A DNA stretch of 64,000 bases from the NCBI GenBank assembly GCA_943736015.1, contig OX031065.1, positions 32,440,427-32,504,426 on the forward strand, in the 5' to 3' direction. The notes beneath the pieces are model-generated. The model was not told the DNA's origin, did not search any database, and saw only the letters and a list, made by a program, of their open reading frames with translations. The number at the start of each line of letters is the position of its first letter. Position 1 is the first letter of the stretch. Made by a program: the position numbers and the translations under genes. This document shows positions 10,901 through 20,990 of the stretch, one piece after another. The stretch is from Tridacna crocea (lineage: Eukaryota; Mollusca; Bivalvia; Cardiida; Cardiidae).

Positions 10901-13900
10901 AATTTTTGCAGATGATTGCAGCAAATGGCAGTTTTGAAAGCATTTGCAGACGACAAAATAAAAGCGACAGAAAATTTGAAATTTGTTTTGTGAAGGGTAG
11001 AAAACTTGGGAAAAGGAGAAAATGCTGGTTACCATTTTCTCCTTTTCCCACAATGTTTTAAAAAAGCTTATTTCTCAGGGGCATCAAAAGTAGGGATTGT
11101 GTGGTAATGGGTTAATATCATTTTTAAAACATAAAGAATTCTTACCATAACCAGCAAATCCTACAGGCGCTGGTTGTGGCATAGGTGGGCCCCCAGGGAC
11201 TTGATTATAGGGTGAGTAAGCGGGTGGGGCGCCCATCTGTTGCTGTGGTGCTGCTGTTGCCTGCATTTTCTCTTGTTTGGGTTCTCTTTGGGGCAGCTGT
11301 AAGGGAGAAAAAAATCCTGTCTAAGCGAACTTTTCTACCACATTGTTATTGAAAAACTCGTTATAAGGTGACAAAGTTTTTGACTTGTCCAAACTGAAAG
11401 CACTTGTTGAAGACAAATCACATGTGTTTAGAAGAACGGGCTATTTGAAAGGGAAGATAACAGTGATGGTAGGATAAAATGCTGTGATCATTCTGACACA
11501 AAACTCTAAAATACTTAAATTTACAATACCAAGCATTTCATTGTGTACTAAGTAACAAAGGGAGATAAATGTTAACTCATTACCAAACAACAATATTTTA
11601 GGCTTGTCCAAATCGAAAGCATTTGCAGACGACAATATAGGAGTGGCTGAAAATTTGAAATTTGTTTTGTCAAGGGTGGAAAGCATTGTGGGAAAAGGAG
11701 AAAATGCTGGTTACCAGCATTTTCTCCTTTCCCCACAATGTTTTCTAAAGGCTTCTTCCTCAGGGGAGGGGGGTGGGTCAAAAGTAGGAATTGTGTGGTA
11801 ATGGGTTAACAAAATATTTGTCACACAGAAAAACAGGCATACATTTAGTTTGTTATTAAGTGAAATAACCCAATTCTATAGAAGCTATGTGCTGAACCCA
11901 TTACCACACAATATCTACTTTTGACGACCCTGAGAAAGAAAGCATTTGAAAACATTGTGGGAAAAGAAGAAAATGCTGGTAACCAGCATTTTCTCCTTTT
12001 CCCACAATGTTTTCTACCCTTTCCAAATCAAATTTCAATTTTTGATTCCCATTTATTTTGTCGTCTGAAAATGCTTTCAGTTTGGATTAATCTAAAATTT
12101 TTGTCATTTGGTAAAGGGTTAAATAAATCAAAAGTTTAGCAAGAAGACTAAAAAGGTCAATCCTATGGTTATCTATACAAACTTGCAAACAGGTTGTTTT
12201 TGAGAAGAATATTTCGTGTATTTTCATTGTTTTTTCTATTCAATTGCCATGGCAATCACAGTTCTTCAAGGAATCAATATTTGAAGGAATTCTAAGGAAG
12301 ATTGTGGTAGAATTGTTTCTGTGAATTTCCCCCAATTCACCACAGCAGTTTCAGAGCTCTTTGAAATAAAAGCTAACAGATGTGAGCACAGGTATACACA
12401 TGCACACACCCAGGCATATTGGACTCAAGGCCATTCAATCTGCTATCTGGTCTCCAGCAAAAGAGGTTAAAAAAGTTAAAATTGTCTTACACAATCAGCT
12501 TTTTCATAGACAGATTATACCAGTGAAGATAAAGAAGGACCAATTTATTATTTCTTTTTTATTTAAATTCAAAACAAATTCACACTCACTGTGCTGCATA
12601 TTGCTGTCATCCATTCACTGCAAAAATGAAGCAAAATTGTTTTGATTAAAAAAAGAAAAGGAAAATATACAACCATCACTAACTCTTCACAAAACTGTCT
12701 AAAATTTCTATGACCCTAAGGAATGAAAAACGAGAAAAATTCCATCTTTTTTTACTGTGTTAATTTTATTGTCTGCAAATGATTTCATTTTCAACAAGTC
12801 TTAAATCTTGTTGTAGGTTTAACTCTTAACCAAACTACAAATTTTTGGACTTGTTTAAATTGAGAGCATTTGCAGATGACGAATAAATATGACTGAAAAG
12901 TTAAAATTTGCCATGGGAAGGGTAGAAAACATTGTGAGAAAAGGAGAAAATGCTGGTTACCAGCATTTTCTCCTTTTCCCACAATGTTTTCTAAATCCTT
13001 CTGTTTCAGGGTCGTCAAAAGTCATCATTATGTGGTAAAGAGTTAAGACCTTAGGCTTATTATTAGGCAGAACAAGCAATTTCGTTGAAATGATATCCCC
13101 CGCCGAAAAAGACCTTTTTTGATACAAACGTAAAAGACGTATTGTGTTTTGCATGTACATGTGGCCTTTTTGTTATTGGTCAATGATAAAATTATACATT
13201 AAGCTCCCTTGTTCCATGGCACAGGATTTCATTACATAATAACTCAAAAATCATAACAAGAGGGCCATGATGGCCCTGTATCGCTCCACTGGCTTTTTAA
13301 CCCGTTACCACACAAATTGAAGTGTTCATGACCATGAAAAAGAGGGCCTTCATAAACAATGAACACTGTCAGGCAATACAACAAGGTTAATTCATTAGCA
13401 TGAAAGGAAAAATAAGCTGAATGATAGAAACCTTACTCTGAATTTATTATTCACCTCATGTGAGCATAACTATTAGCATCAAAATGAATCACACTTGAAA
13501 ACAGAATATTTTCTATCAAAAAAACTTAATGTCTAGCACCAATCATGTATCAATGCAGTTTGATAATCAAGGGAGGTAAATAGTACCAAACTTTATCTTT
13601 CATAAAAAAGAGTTATTTCCCTTGATTAATGTTTATATTGAAATGACTATATTTTGAAGCCCATGTTAACCTTGTGATCCCTGGATGGAGCCAATTTTGA
13701 CCACTGACTTGCAATATGAAACTAAAATGTGTGGTTATAAACACGAAGATTTTTTAATCTTGCCCATAAAAAGCCCTGTAAAACAAGTTTGCTCTATAAA
13801 AGGCCCAGTAAAATATGTGACCCATGAGACAGGTTTATAAAGCCAATGTAAAACTTGTGACCCCTGGGGTGGGGTCAAACTTGACCCCCCAAAGTCAAAA

Positions 13901-16900
13901 TTTGGGCCCTCTTGGTAGAGGCCCATTAGATAAAGCTACATGCAAAATTTGGTAGCCCTAGGCCTTATGGCTATGTACAAGTAGATTATTAAAGTTTCCC
14001 TATATAAGCCCATGTAAAACTTGTGACCCCCTGTGACGGGACTAAATTTGACTCCAGGGCTATAATTTGGGCATCCTTGGTAGAGACCTCCTAGATAAAG
14101 CTACATGCAAAATTTGATAGCCCTAGCCCTTCTAGCTAGGTGCGAGAGGATTTTGAAAGTTTTCCCTATATAAGCCCATGTAAAATTTGTTACCCCCCGG
14201 GGTCGGGCCAAATTTGACCCCTGGGCTATAATTTGGACACCCTTGGTAGAAGTCCACTAGATAAAACTACATGCCAAATTTGATAGCCCTAGGCCCTATG
14301 GCTAGGTGGAAGAAGAATTTTAAAGTTCTCCCTATATAAGCCCATGTAAAACTTGTTACCCCCGGGGCGAGGCCAATTTTGACCCCAGGGCTATAATTTA
14401 GACACTCTTTGTAGAGGTCCACTAGATAAAACAACATGCCAAATTTGGTAGCCCTAGGCCCTATGCCTAGGTAGAAAGGGAATTTTAAAGTTCTCCCTAA
14501 ATAAGCCCATGTAAAACTTGTGACCCCCGGGGCGGGGCAAATTTTGACCCCAGGGCTATAATTTGAAGAAACTTGGTAGAGGTCTACTAGATCAAGCTAC
14601 ATGCCAAATTTGGTAGCCCTAGGCCTTACGGTTTCAGACAAGAAGATTTTCAAAGATTTTCAAATTTTTTCAGTTTTGTTGCCATGGCAACCAGAGTTTT
14701 TGAAGGAATTAAATTCTTTCAAGAAATTCTGAAGAGGACCATGGCAGGATCATTTCTGTGAAGTTTCATCAAAATTGGATGGGTAGTTTCAGAGAAGAAG
14801 ATGTTTAAAGAAAAAGTTAACGCACGGACGGACGGACGGACGACGGACAACGGGCCATGACATTAGCCCGCTGGCCTTCGGCCAGTGGAGCTAAAAAGCC
14901 GAGTTATCATTCTTGTACAATGCAGTCCCCCACAATAAAATCTATCCACATATGAAGAAACATGTCATTAACTGAAATAATTTTTGAGTTATGTCCTGGA
15001 CAAAAATTGAGCCTGAAAAATAACAAAGGGCAATAATTCAAAAATCATATTGCCAGAGTTATCGTTCTTGTACACTGCACTCCTCACAGTAAGATCCATC
15101 CACCGATTAAGTTACATGTTCAAATTTGAAATAGTTTTTCAATTATGTTCTGGACAAAAGTTAAGCCTGAAAAATAAGAAGGGGTAATAACTCAAAAATT
15201 ATGGAAGTTAGAGTTATTATTCTTCTGCACTGCACTTCTCCTTATTGAAATCTAGACACATATAAATTTTCAAGTTGATATGTGAAACAATTTTCAAGTT
15301 ATGTGCTAGAGAAAAAAAATTAAGCCTGAAAAATAATGAAGGGCAATAACTCCAAAAATTTGAAGGACAGAGTTGTCATTCATGTACACTGCACTCCTCC
15401 TTAACGCAATCTATCCACTTACGAAGTTTGAAGTTGGTATCTGAAATACTGGTTAAGTTATCTTCCGGATAAAAATCGGGGACGGAAGGAGGGACAGACA
15501 GAGACTATTACCATATCCCCCCCACCAGGGGGATAATAAGTATGAAAAATAAACTAGCACTTGTTCAAGAACAGGATAAATTCATCAAAGGGTAATCAGT
15601 CAAAAAAAGCCTGTGAATCTAAATAGAAATGTGCGAACAAAAATCCAAAGTAAAAATTTACAAAGGGCAATAACTCCAAAAATACTGAAGATGGATATAT
15701 GCTCCGAACAAAAATCCAAAGTAAAAATTTACAAAGGGTAATTACTCCAAAAATATTGATGATAGAGTTATGGTTCTTGTGCATTGCACTTCTCCTGAAT
15801 TAGTCCTATATGTGTGTGAAGTTTCAAGTTCCTAGCCTTTATACTTTTGGAGATATGCTCTAGACAAAAAATCCAAAGTTAAAATTTACAAAGGGCAATA
15901 ATTCCAAAAATACTGAAGATAGAGTTATGGTTCTTGTGCACTGCACTTCTCCATAATGAGTTCTATATATGTGCGAAGTTTCAAGCTCCTAGCTTTTATA
16001 CTTTTGGAGATATGCTCCGGAAAAAAATCCAAAGTTAAAATTTACAAAGAGCAATAACTCCAAAAATACAGAAGACAGAGTTATGGTTGTTGTGCACTGC
16101 ACTTCTCCTCAATTAGTTCTATATGTGTGTAAAGTTCCAAGTTCCTAGCTTTTATACCTTTGGAGATATGCTCCAGACAAAAATCCAAAGTTAAAATTTA
16201 CAAAGGGCAATAAGTCCAAAAATACTGAAGACAGAGTTATTGTTGTTGTGCACTGCACTTCTCCTCAATGAGTTCTATATATGTGTGAAGTTTCAAGTTC
16301 CTAGCTTTTATACTTTTGGAGATATGCTCTGGACAAAAATCCAAAGTAAAAATGTACAAAGGGCAATAACTCCAAAAATACTGAAGATAGAGTTATGGTT
16401 CTTGTGCACTGCACTTCTCCTCATTGAGTTCTATATGTGTGTGAAGTTTCAAGTTCCTAGCTTTTATACTTTTGGAGATATGCTCCGGACAAAAATTCCA
16501 GGAAAAAAGTGTACAAAGGGCAATAACTCCAAAAATACTGAAGATAGAGTTATGGTTCTTGTACACTGCACGCCTCCTTAATGAGATCTATCCACTTGTG
16601 AAGTTTGAATGTACAAATGCACATGACATATGAGCAATGTGCCAGTAGGCTATTTTTAGTAAATGTGTCCGATGATTGAGCATTGAAAATTCCAGTGATC
16701 CATGAAAGACCAGTTAAAGTGCAGTGGCTGATAGTGCTAGACTTTTATCTCAAAGATATGCAGGAATCCTAGTCCAAAGTAAAAGGATTTATATTTTGTA
16801 GATAATGAAATTTTATTTAATGTGGCTCGACTGATTGGATTTTAATCTTTGAAAAGATAGACAATCTCAGGGAAAAAAGGAGAAAATTCCACTGCTCCTT

Positions 16901-19900
16901 TTACCACAATATTTACAATGACCCTGTTCCTTCAAGGTTGTAAAAAACACATAGATCAAATGGTCTATTTAATTTCACTCATTCACAATCCACCTAACAA
17001 TTCTGTCTTCGAATGGCCCTGTAAAAAATGTTTTTTGAAAATACTGAGAAGAGGAAAGGATGTTGATAACTCAAATTTTCCCCTTTTCACTCAATGTTTT
17101 TCCATTAGAACCACATATCAACTGTCATCTGCAAAATTTTAATGTTTTGATTACAGTGATTACTAAAATTTTGTTAAAGCCTTAGTAAAGCCAGAGGATA
17201 GGTAATTTTCACTGTTTGTAATTCAAAAGAGAAGCCCATTGATTTCAGTGTCGCCACTGGTTGAGACAACCTTTGTTATTGTTTTTGTATATATGAAATA
17301 GGTGTTTGAGAATGTCACGTGACAACATTGCATCTAATTAGCGTTATGACATAGTACACAAGGCTACTGTTTACACTTTCAATATTATGCCATCATAGAG
17401 TAAGATTGCTCATTTACAAACTGCACCTTTACATATCGTTAAAGTCATAAAAATTAGCCATATTTTCACATGTTTAAAATGAAATTTACTTTAATCTTAT
17501 AAACAGGCCATTTTATAAAGAGGCCAGAGTCATAAAACATGCCATATTTTCAAATGGTTAAAATGAAATTTACTACTTTATAAACAGGCCATTTACATTT
17601 GGATGTTACTGAGGCTTTAACTGGTAAAATATCAGTTTTTGCATCATGATGATGATGATGATGAAGGAGACAGAAGGGCTTTGATTATCATACCTATCTC
17701 ATGTTCTTCTTCAAAAGAGCCAAGCTACTTTAACCCTTTACTCCAAAGATACTCATTTCTACACATTGCTTGTAGGAGCCTTTAGAAAATATTGTGGCAA
17801 AAGTTAAAATTGCTCGTCACGATAATTTCTATGCTATCTAAAGGTGTTTATACACATAGGAAACTGCTTCATCCTTGCTGTTATTTATGGTCAGTTAGAG
17901 ATACCATAGAAATGCCTTATGGTATAAAGTGTTGAATTTTCAGATAGAGGCTTACTGTAGTTCTTGCTCATTGTTAAGTAGAAAGAAGTGAGGTTTTGCT
18001 TTGTGACTAGGCTTCTCTGGTATTGCTAGCAAACACTTGATGTTTCCCCCAGATGGAAGTTCAGGCAAGTCTTTGAAGTTCTTTGTGACATGCTCTCCAA
18101 AGGCAAAATGCTTGCAAACATCCTGTAAGTATATTATAAAGACAAGTAATAAGAGACAATCAACCTTGTAGTTAAAACAAACTATACACATATAGATATA
18201 CATGTAGTTTTAATGACCCTATGGTTGAAGGCTTTTGAAAACATAGTGCGAAAAGGAGAAAATGCTGATAGCCACCATTTTTCTCCATTTCCCGCAATGT
18301 TTTGTGCCCCTTCACCCTTTCAAAGACAAAAAACAATCTCTTGAGCTACTATTCATTCGTCTTCTGTCAACACATTTTAATAGGCCACATTCAAACTTGA
18401 AACATTCAAATGGGCTAATTCAGAAAATTTGTAAGGTAGTAAACACTAATGGGGAATTCGATGAAATGCTTGGTAACAGCATTTGCGTGGTGCATGCATT
18501 TTCTTTTTCCAACAATGTTGTAAAAACTTCTTTTCAATGGAGCTGTAAAGGTACAAAACCACAAACCATGTGTTTTCCAAAATAATAACAGTCTTCTATC
18601 ATTACCATACTACCCTATGTTACAATAATCCTGATGAAAGGGTGCATGAAAACATCGTGTTAACCCATTACCACACAATCCCTACTTTTGACGACCCCGC
18701 AAAAGAAGCCTTTAGAAAACATTGTGGGAAAAGGAGAAAATGCTGGTAACCAGCATTTTCTCCTTTTCCCACAATGTTTTCGACTCTTCACAAAACAAAT
18801 TTCAATTTTTCAGTCACTTTTATTTTGTCGTCTGCAAATGCTTTCAATGTGGACCAGTCTAAAATATTGTCGTTTGGTAATGGGTTAAAAGGAAAGCATG
18901 CTGGAAACACAACTATTCTTGTTTTTGCGACACATTTTCTAACTCTTCAAAAATCAAAGCCATTCATCTGAGCTGTAATAAATTTGTCGTCTGTTATATG
19001 TGTACTTCAAATTTGGACAAGTTCAATATTAATTTTTTGTCCTCTGGTAGAGCTGAATAAATTTATGACACATTTCCAAGTACTTCTATCTCTTTACCAC
19101 AAAAACAAAATATAGGTTTGTCAAAATAAAAAGCATAATTTGCAGACAACAATTCATCTGTAACTCAAAAGATAAAATTTGTCTATAACGGGGTAGAAAG
19201 GATTGTGGGAAAAGGATAAAATGCTGGCTATCAGCATTTTCTTCTTTTCCCACAATGCTTTCAAAAAGCTTCTTTCTTCAAGTCATTAAAAGTCCTCATT
19301 GTGTGGTAAAATGTTATCAATTCTCCGTGTATAGAATGAACAATGGGACAAGCAACAAATCTTAGACTGCTCCAAATTCAAAGCACTTGCAGAATACTGA
19401 ATTAGAGTCTCAAAAGATGAGAATTGTCCTTGAAATGGCAGAGAATATTGCAGAAAAAGGAGATAATGCTCTTTTTCCCACTAAATTTTCAAAAACCTCT
19501 TTCTTAGGGTTGTTAGAACCCAGGATTTTATGGTGTAAAGAGCTGACCCTTTACCACAGAACCCAATGTTTCACAACTCTAAAGTTAAAGCTGATGAAAA
19601 AATTGTGGGAAATGGACAAAATGCTGGTAACCTGCATTTTTTCCTATTCCAAGAAAGTACATTAAGCTACACAGACAAATTTCACTTTTGGGTAACATTA
19701 TTTTGTCTTTTGCAAATACTTTCAATTTGAACAAGTCTTTGATTTTGATATTTGATAAAGAGTTAAGGGTATAAAAAAGTCATAATATTTATCTTTTAAC
19801 ACTTTACAAAACAATCCAGGGTTTTCACAACCCTGAAGAAGAATCCTTTTGAAAACTTTGGGAGAAAAGGAGAAAATGCTGGTAACCAGCATTTCCTTCT

Positions 19901-20924
19901 TTTCCCACAGTGTTTTCCACTCCTCTATAGTCAAGTTTCAATTTTTGAGTCAACAATATTTTGTCGTCTGCAAATGCCTTCAATTTGAACAAGGCGAAAA
20001 ATTTGTCATTTAGTAACAATTACCTTCATGAAGATTTTGACCTTTGGATCTCTGTCGCTTTGTTTTTTGAATGCTAACAGGTAACTATCTTGAAAAAGTT
20101 TGACATACACAGCATTCCAACCTCCAGAAAACATGTTCTCTGAAAAAGAAAACAAAATATATGTATAATGAATAGCTAGATAATTTGAACCCACTGCTTT
20201 ATACTAGATCAGTCAACTGACATTAATTTACTCATTACCTAATGATAAATTTCAAAACTGGCTCAAGTTGAATGAAAATATTTGCAAACGGCGAAATAAA
20301 TGTGGCTCAAATACTGAAATTTGTGTAAGAATGTTACCAGCATTTCTCCCTCTTCACTAAGTTTTTCCTAACACTTGCTTTGCTAACTGTTTGGGTTTAT
20401 GTGGTAAAGGGTTATACTTATTTTATGCAGCTTTCATTATTTCTTCAGTCTAATCATTGCAACAGCTTGCTAAGACTTACCGGTACTGTATACATGTATT
20501 TAGAGTTTCACATGTACTAGATTGGGAGCTGAGGATCTACTGCACCTTGCCGAGAGAAACTTTCATGCAAAACCCAGCAGGACACCATTTTCTTCTTCTC
20601 TTTTTCTTCTTCTCCCACAACTTTTTCAAAAGTCTCCTCCCTCAGGATTGTTAAAACTCAGAATTTTATGAAGTAAAGGGTTAAATTGATAACTGTATGT
20701 TCCCCGTTTATTAAAATAAACATACAAAATATATTTTACTGTTGTTATTCTACTTTAGTACAGGTTCTGAAAGTGGTAATCAGTCAAACTATGCATAACA
20801 ATTTTGGGAAAAATTGATCAATCGTAACAATTTATTATCAGAATTGTGCTTGAAACTAAGTTAAGAAAAATGATAAACCCTTACTGCTGTGCCGTTTGAT
20901 ATAGCCTTCCTTCACAACAGACAT
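7833..20924 (-). CDS. PH-domain protein with Gln/Pro/Tyr-rich linker and Gly-rich tail (8 exons, complete)
   Basis: I do not recognise a named orthologue. Eight exons (20924-20885, 20139-20024, 18122-17956, 12617-12590, 11296-11146, 10663-10487, 8749-8606, 7996-7833) join through GT/AG sites with matching phases into 328 codons and a TGA stop. Residues 1-117 read as a pleckstrin-homology domain: basic first strand KEGYIKRHSK, a strand with YVKLFQDSYLLAFKK, and a last helix with the family's near-invariant Trp (W110 in ELHEWMTAICST). Residues 118-252 are a low-complexity linker with YPQQ and YPQQS repeats. A basic patch DKKK (254-257) leads into a Gly-rich tail with a glycine-zipper-like GLIGGAALGYGAG, then GSFGSFGSFD. 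PH domains usually bind phosphoinositides or proteins at membranes, so a peripheral membrane role is inference. An acceptor just before the ATG suggests a non-coding first exon upstream. Confidence is high for the exon chain and low for function. Confidence 0.85.
8049..8101 (+). repeat. Foldback element end fragment
   Basis: CATATGGCTTGCAAAACGCG and AAAGGG then CATTTTGGACA match one arm of the foldback at 48291-48528. It lies in the last PH-gene intron. Confidence 0.5.
8239..8435 (+). repeat. TTAA palindrome element lacking its right dyad arm
   Basis: Sequence runs through AAATGCTGGT at the dyad centre, then jumps to TTCTACCC, which normally follows the right arm. Confidence 0.85.
8606..8749 (-). 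CDS. PH gene exon 7
   Basis: Residues 227-274: YQAPPPQGYAAQGYPQQQ, then VVYVQDKKKSGGFGGIMG and GKMAA. The acceptor is TGTTTTGCAG and the donor GTTAGT. It marks the switch from the linker to the Gly-rich tail, through a short basic patch. Confidence 0.8.
8965..9080 (+). repeat. TTAA palindrome element, worn left part
   Basis: TAATGACCCTGGAGATGAAAG and CTGGTTACCAGCATTTTCTC identify it; the right part is absent. Confidence 0.5.
9195..9420 (+). repeat. Modular repeat, 5' part
   Basis: AACAAGAGGGCCGAGATGGC start with its hairpin; it grades into unassigned sequence. Confidence 0.5.
9600..9770 (-). repeat. TTAA palindrome element, worn
   Basis: Recognisable by GGTAGAAAATATTATGGAAAA and CCACAATGTTTTCAAAAG. 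Confidence 0.45.
9906..10134 (-). repeat. TTAA palindrome element, second dyad type
   Basis: Same ends, but the core reads AAATTGCTCGTCACGAGCAA with arms GTGACGAAAGGTG and CACCTTTTGCCAC. Both arms differ in step from the common type. Confidence 0.88.
10131..10356 (+). repeat. TTAA palindrome element, worn
   Basis: Abuts the previous copy. Arms are imperfect (AAATACTGATAACCTGGATT). Confidence 0.6.
10487..10663 (-). CDS. PH gene exon 6, YPQQ repeats
   Basis: Residues 168-226. It contains PYPQQS units in tandem, then QGYPQQQYPTQQYGGYPQQQ. The acceptor is TATCTGCAG and the donor GTTTGT. Composition is Gln, Pro and Tyr only in long runs, consistent with a disordered linker. Confidence 0.8.
10724..10805 (+). 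repeat. TTAA palindrome element, left fragment
   Basis: TTTACCACACAATTTC to ACATTGTGGAAAAAAG, then unrelated sequence. Confidence 0.5.
10925..11115 (-). repeat. TTAA palindrome element, short dyad
   Basis: Ends GTGGTAATGGGTTAA, 31 bp from PH exon 5. Its start is truncated and the dyad has lost central bases on one side. Confidence 0.8.
11146..11296 (-). CDS. PH gene exon 5
   Basis: Residues 118-167: LPQREPKQEKMQATAAPQQQ, then a Pro-rich stretch ending PVGFAGY plus one base. The acceptor is TCCCTTACAG and the donor GTAAGA. The internal Met (11266) could look like a start, but the frame is open to the acceptor and matches exon 4. Confidence 0.8.
11572..11809 (-). repeat. TTAA palindrome element
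   Basis: Complete, perfect central dyad. TTAACTCATTACCAAACAAC to GTGTGGTAATGGGTTAA. Confidence 0.92.
11893..12122 (+). repeat. TTAA palindrome element
   Basis: Complete; the left target reads TGAA and the right TTAA. The dyad is intact except one base. Confidence 0.9.
12205..12360 (+). repeat. Modular repeat, internal fragment
   Basis: CAATTGCCATGGCAATCACAG and GAATTGTTTCTGTGAATTTC match internal modules of the 574-1525 copy. Confidence 0.4.
12590..12617 (-). CDS. PH gene exon 4, 28-base microexon
   Basis: Completes codon 108 (His) and adds EWMTAICST. It supplies the PH-domain C-terminal helix with its hallmark Trp. The acceptor is ATTTTTGCAG and the donor GTGAGT. Its phase (1 base plus 9 codons) is the one needed to bring exon 3 into frame with exon 5, which is strong internal support despite its size. 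Confidence 0.75.
12819..13046 (-). repeat. TTAA palindrome element
   Basis: Complete with a near-perfect dyad. A worn right-end piece of another copy (12677-12818) precedes it. Confidence 0.88.
13255..14894 (+). repeat. Modular repeat, longest copy
   Basis: Starts AACAAGAGGGCCATGATGGC and ends CTGGCCTTCGGCCAG then TGGAGCTAA. It carries a stub of a palindrome element near 13300, a tandem array (13836-14660) and a GGACGGACGGACG run. It lies in PH-gene intron 3. Confidence 0.7.
13836..14660 (+). repeat. 166-bp tandem array
   Basis: About five units marked by AAGCCCATGTAAAACTTGTG at 166, 166 and 165-base spacing, each with GGTAGCCCTAGGCC. A diverged version of these modules runs reversed at 48930-49720. 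Confidence 0.8.
14900..16620 (+). repeat. 156-bp tandem satellite-like array
   Basis: About ten units marked by AGAGTTATGGTTCTTGTGCA, spaced 156-157 bases in the six right-hand units and more loosely on the left. An interruption at about 15480-15590 holds GGGACAGACAGAGAC and a GGGGGATAATAAG phrase. Open frames through it are by-products of the period, since 156 is divisible by 3. Confidence 0.85.
16988..17170 (+). repeat. TTAA palindrome element, heavily worn
   Basis: TTTTGAAAATACTGAGAAGA and CCCTTTTCACTCAATGTTTT outline the dyad. Confidence 0.4.
17174..17620. repeat. Second TTAA-flanked element (AAGCCTCAGTA ends)
   Basis: Ends TTAAAGCCTTAGTAAAGCC and TTACTGAGGCTTTAA, inverted and at TTAA. 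A longer relative lies at 34805-35554. It shares no core with the palindrome family. Confidence 0.75.
17730..17936 (+). repeat. TTAA palindrome element, second dyad type, right arm partly lost
   Basis: TTAACCCTTTACTCC start; the core AAATTGCTCGTCACGA runs straight into TAATTTCTATGC. Confidence 0.75.
17956..18122 (-). CDS. PH gene exon 3
   Basis: Residues 53-107, beginning DVCKHFAFGEHVTKNF and ending FFLLNNEQEL plus two bases. The acceptor is TATACTTACAG and the donor GTAAGC. In the unspliced reading a TAA stop follows at once, so the intron is needed to continue the frame. It holds the second half of the PH sandwich. Confidence 0.85.
18205..18400 (+). repeat. TTAA palindrome element, worn
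   Basis: GGCTTTTGAAAACATAGTGCG and CATTTCCCGCAATGTTTTG; the ends are not recognisable. A further worn dyad follows at 18418-18565. Confidence 0.5.
18660..18888 (+). repeat. TTAA palindrome element
   Basis: Complete, perfect dyad, TTAA at both ends. One of the best copies in the PH gene introns. Confidence 0.95.
19089..19317 (-). repeat. TTAA palindrome element
   Basis: Ends worn. The core changed to AAATGCTGGCTATCAGCATT, one base off pairing at its centre. Confidence 0.8.
19355..19547 (-). repeat. TTAA palindrome element, dyad centre lost
   Basis: Flanks are recognisable, but the dyad jumps from GGAGATAATGCT to CTTTTTCCCAC. Confidence 0.6.
19543..19766 (+). repeat. TTAA palindrome element, worn dyad
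   Basis: ACCCTTTACCACAGAACCC start and GATAAAGAGTTAA end; abuts the previous piece. Confidence 0.75.
19796..20022 (+). repeat. TTAA palindrome element forming the intron edge of PH exon 2
   Basis: Complete left end and dyad. Its right end (TTTAGTAACAATTA) runs to within two bases of the exon 2 boundary, so the donor GTAATT overlaps the element's terminal bases. Confidence 0.85.
20024..20139 (-). CDS. PH gene exon 2
   Basis: Residues 14-52, beginning KNMFSGGWNAVYVK and ending KVKIFMK, phase 0 at the end. The acceptor is CTTTTTCAG and the donor is GTAATT. The donor directly abuts the end of a TTAA palindrome element (19796-20022). The exon carries the middle beta strands of the PH domain. Confidence 0.85.
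20227..20414 (-). repeat. TTAA palindrome element lacking one dyad arm
   Basis: One arm is gone: AATGTTACCAGCATTTCTCC starts near the dyad centre. It ends GTGGTAAAGGGTTA. Confidence 0.75.
20575..20684 (-). repeat. TTAA palindrome element, right fragment
   Basis: TTCTTCTCCCACAACTTTTTC to AAGTAAAGGGTTAA. A lone end (TTTACCACACAATGACGAC) lies at 20967-20990. Confidence 0.5.
20885..20924 (-). CDS. PH gene exon 1 (start)
   Basis: Reads MSVVKEGYIKRHS and ends one base into codon 14 at a GTAAGG donor. A TTTTGTTTTCAG acceptor lies 11 bases before the ATG, so a 5' untranslated exon is likely upstream but was not located. The ATG is the first in frame after that acceptor. Confidence 0.8.
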
Positions 20925-20990
20925 CTTTGGATTTCTGAAAACAAAATAAAATGGGACTGATTATCCCTTTACCACACAATGACGACTTTT

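Noticed and set aside
16240-16581. 113-codon frame with a repeated CTALLLNEFYICVKFQVPSF segment
   Set aside because: It follows the 156-bp tandem array, whose unit length is divisible by 3, so one open unit keeps the frame open.
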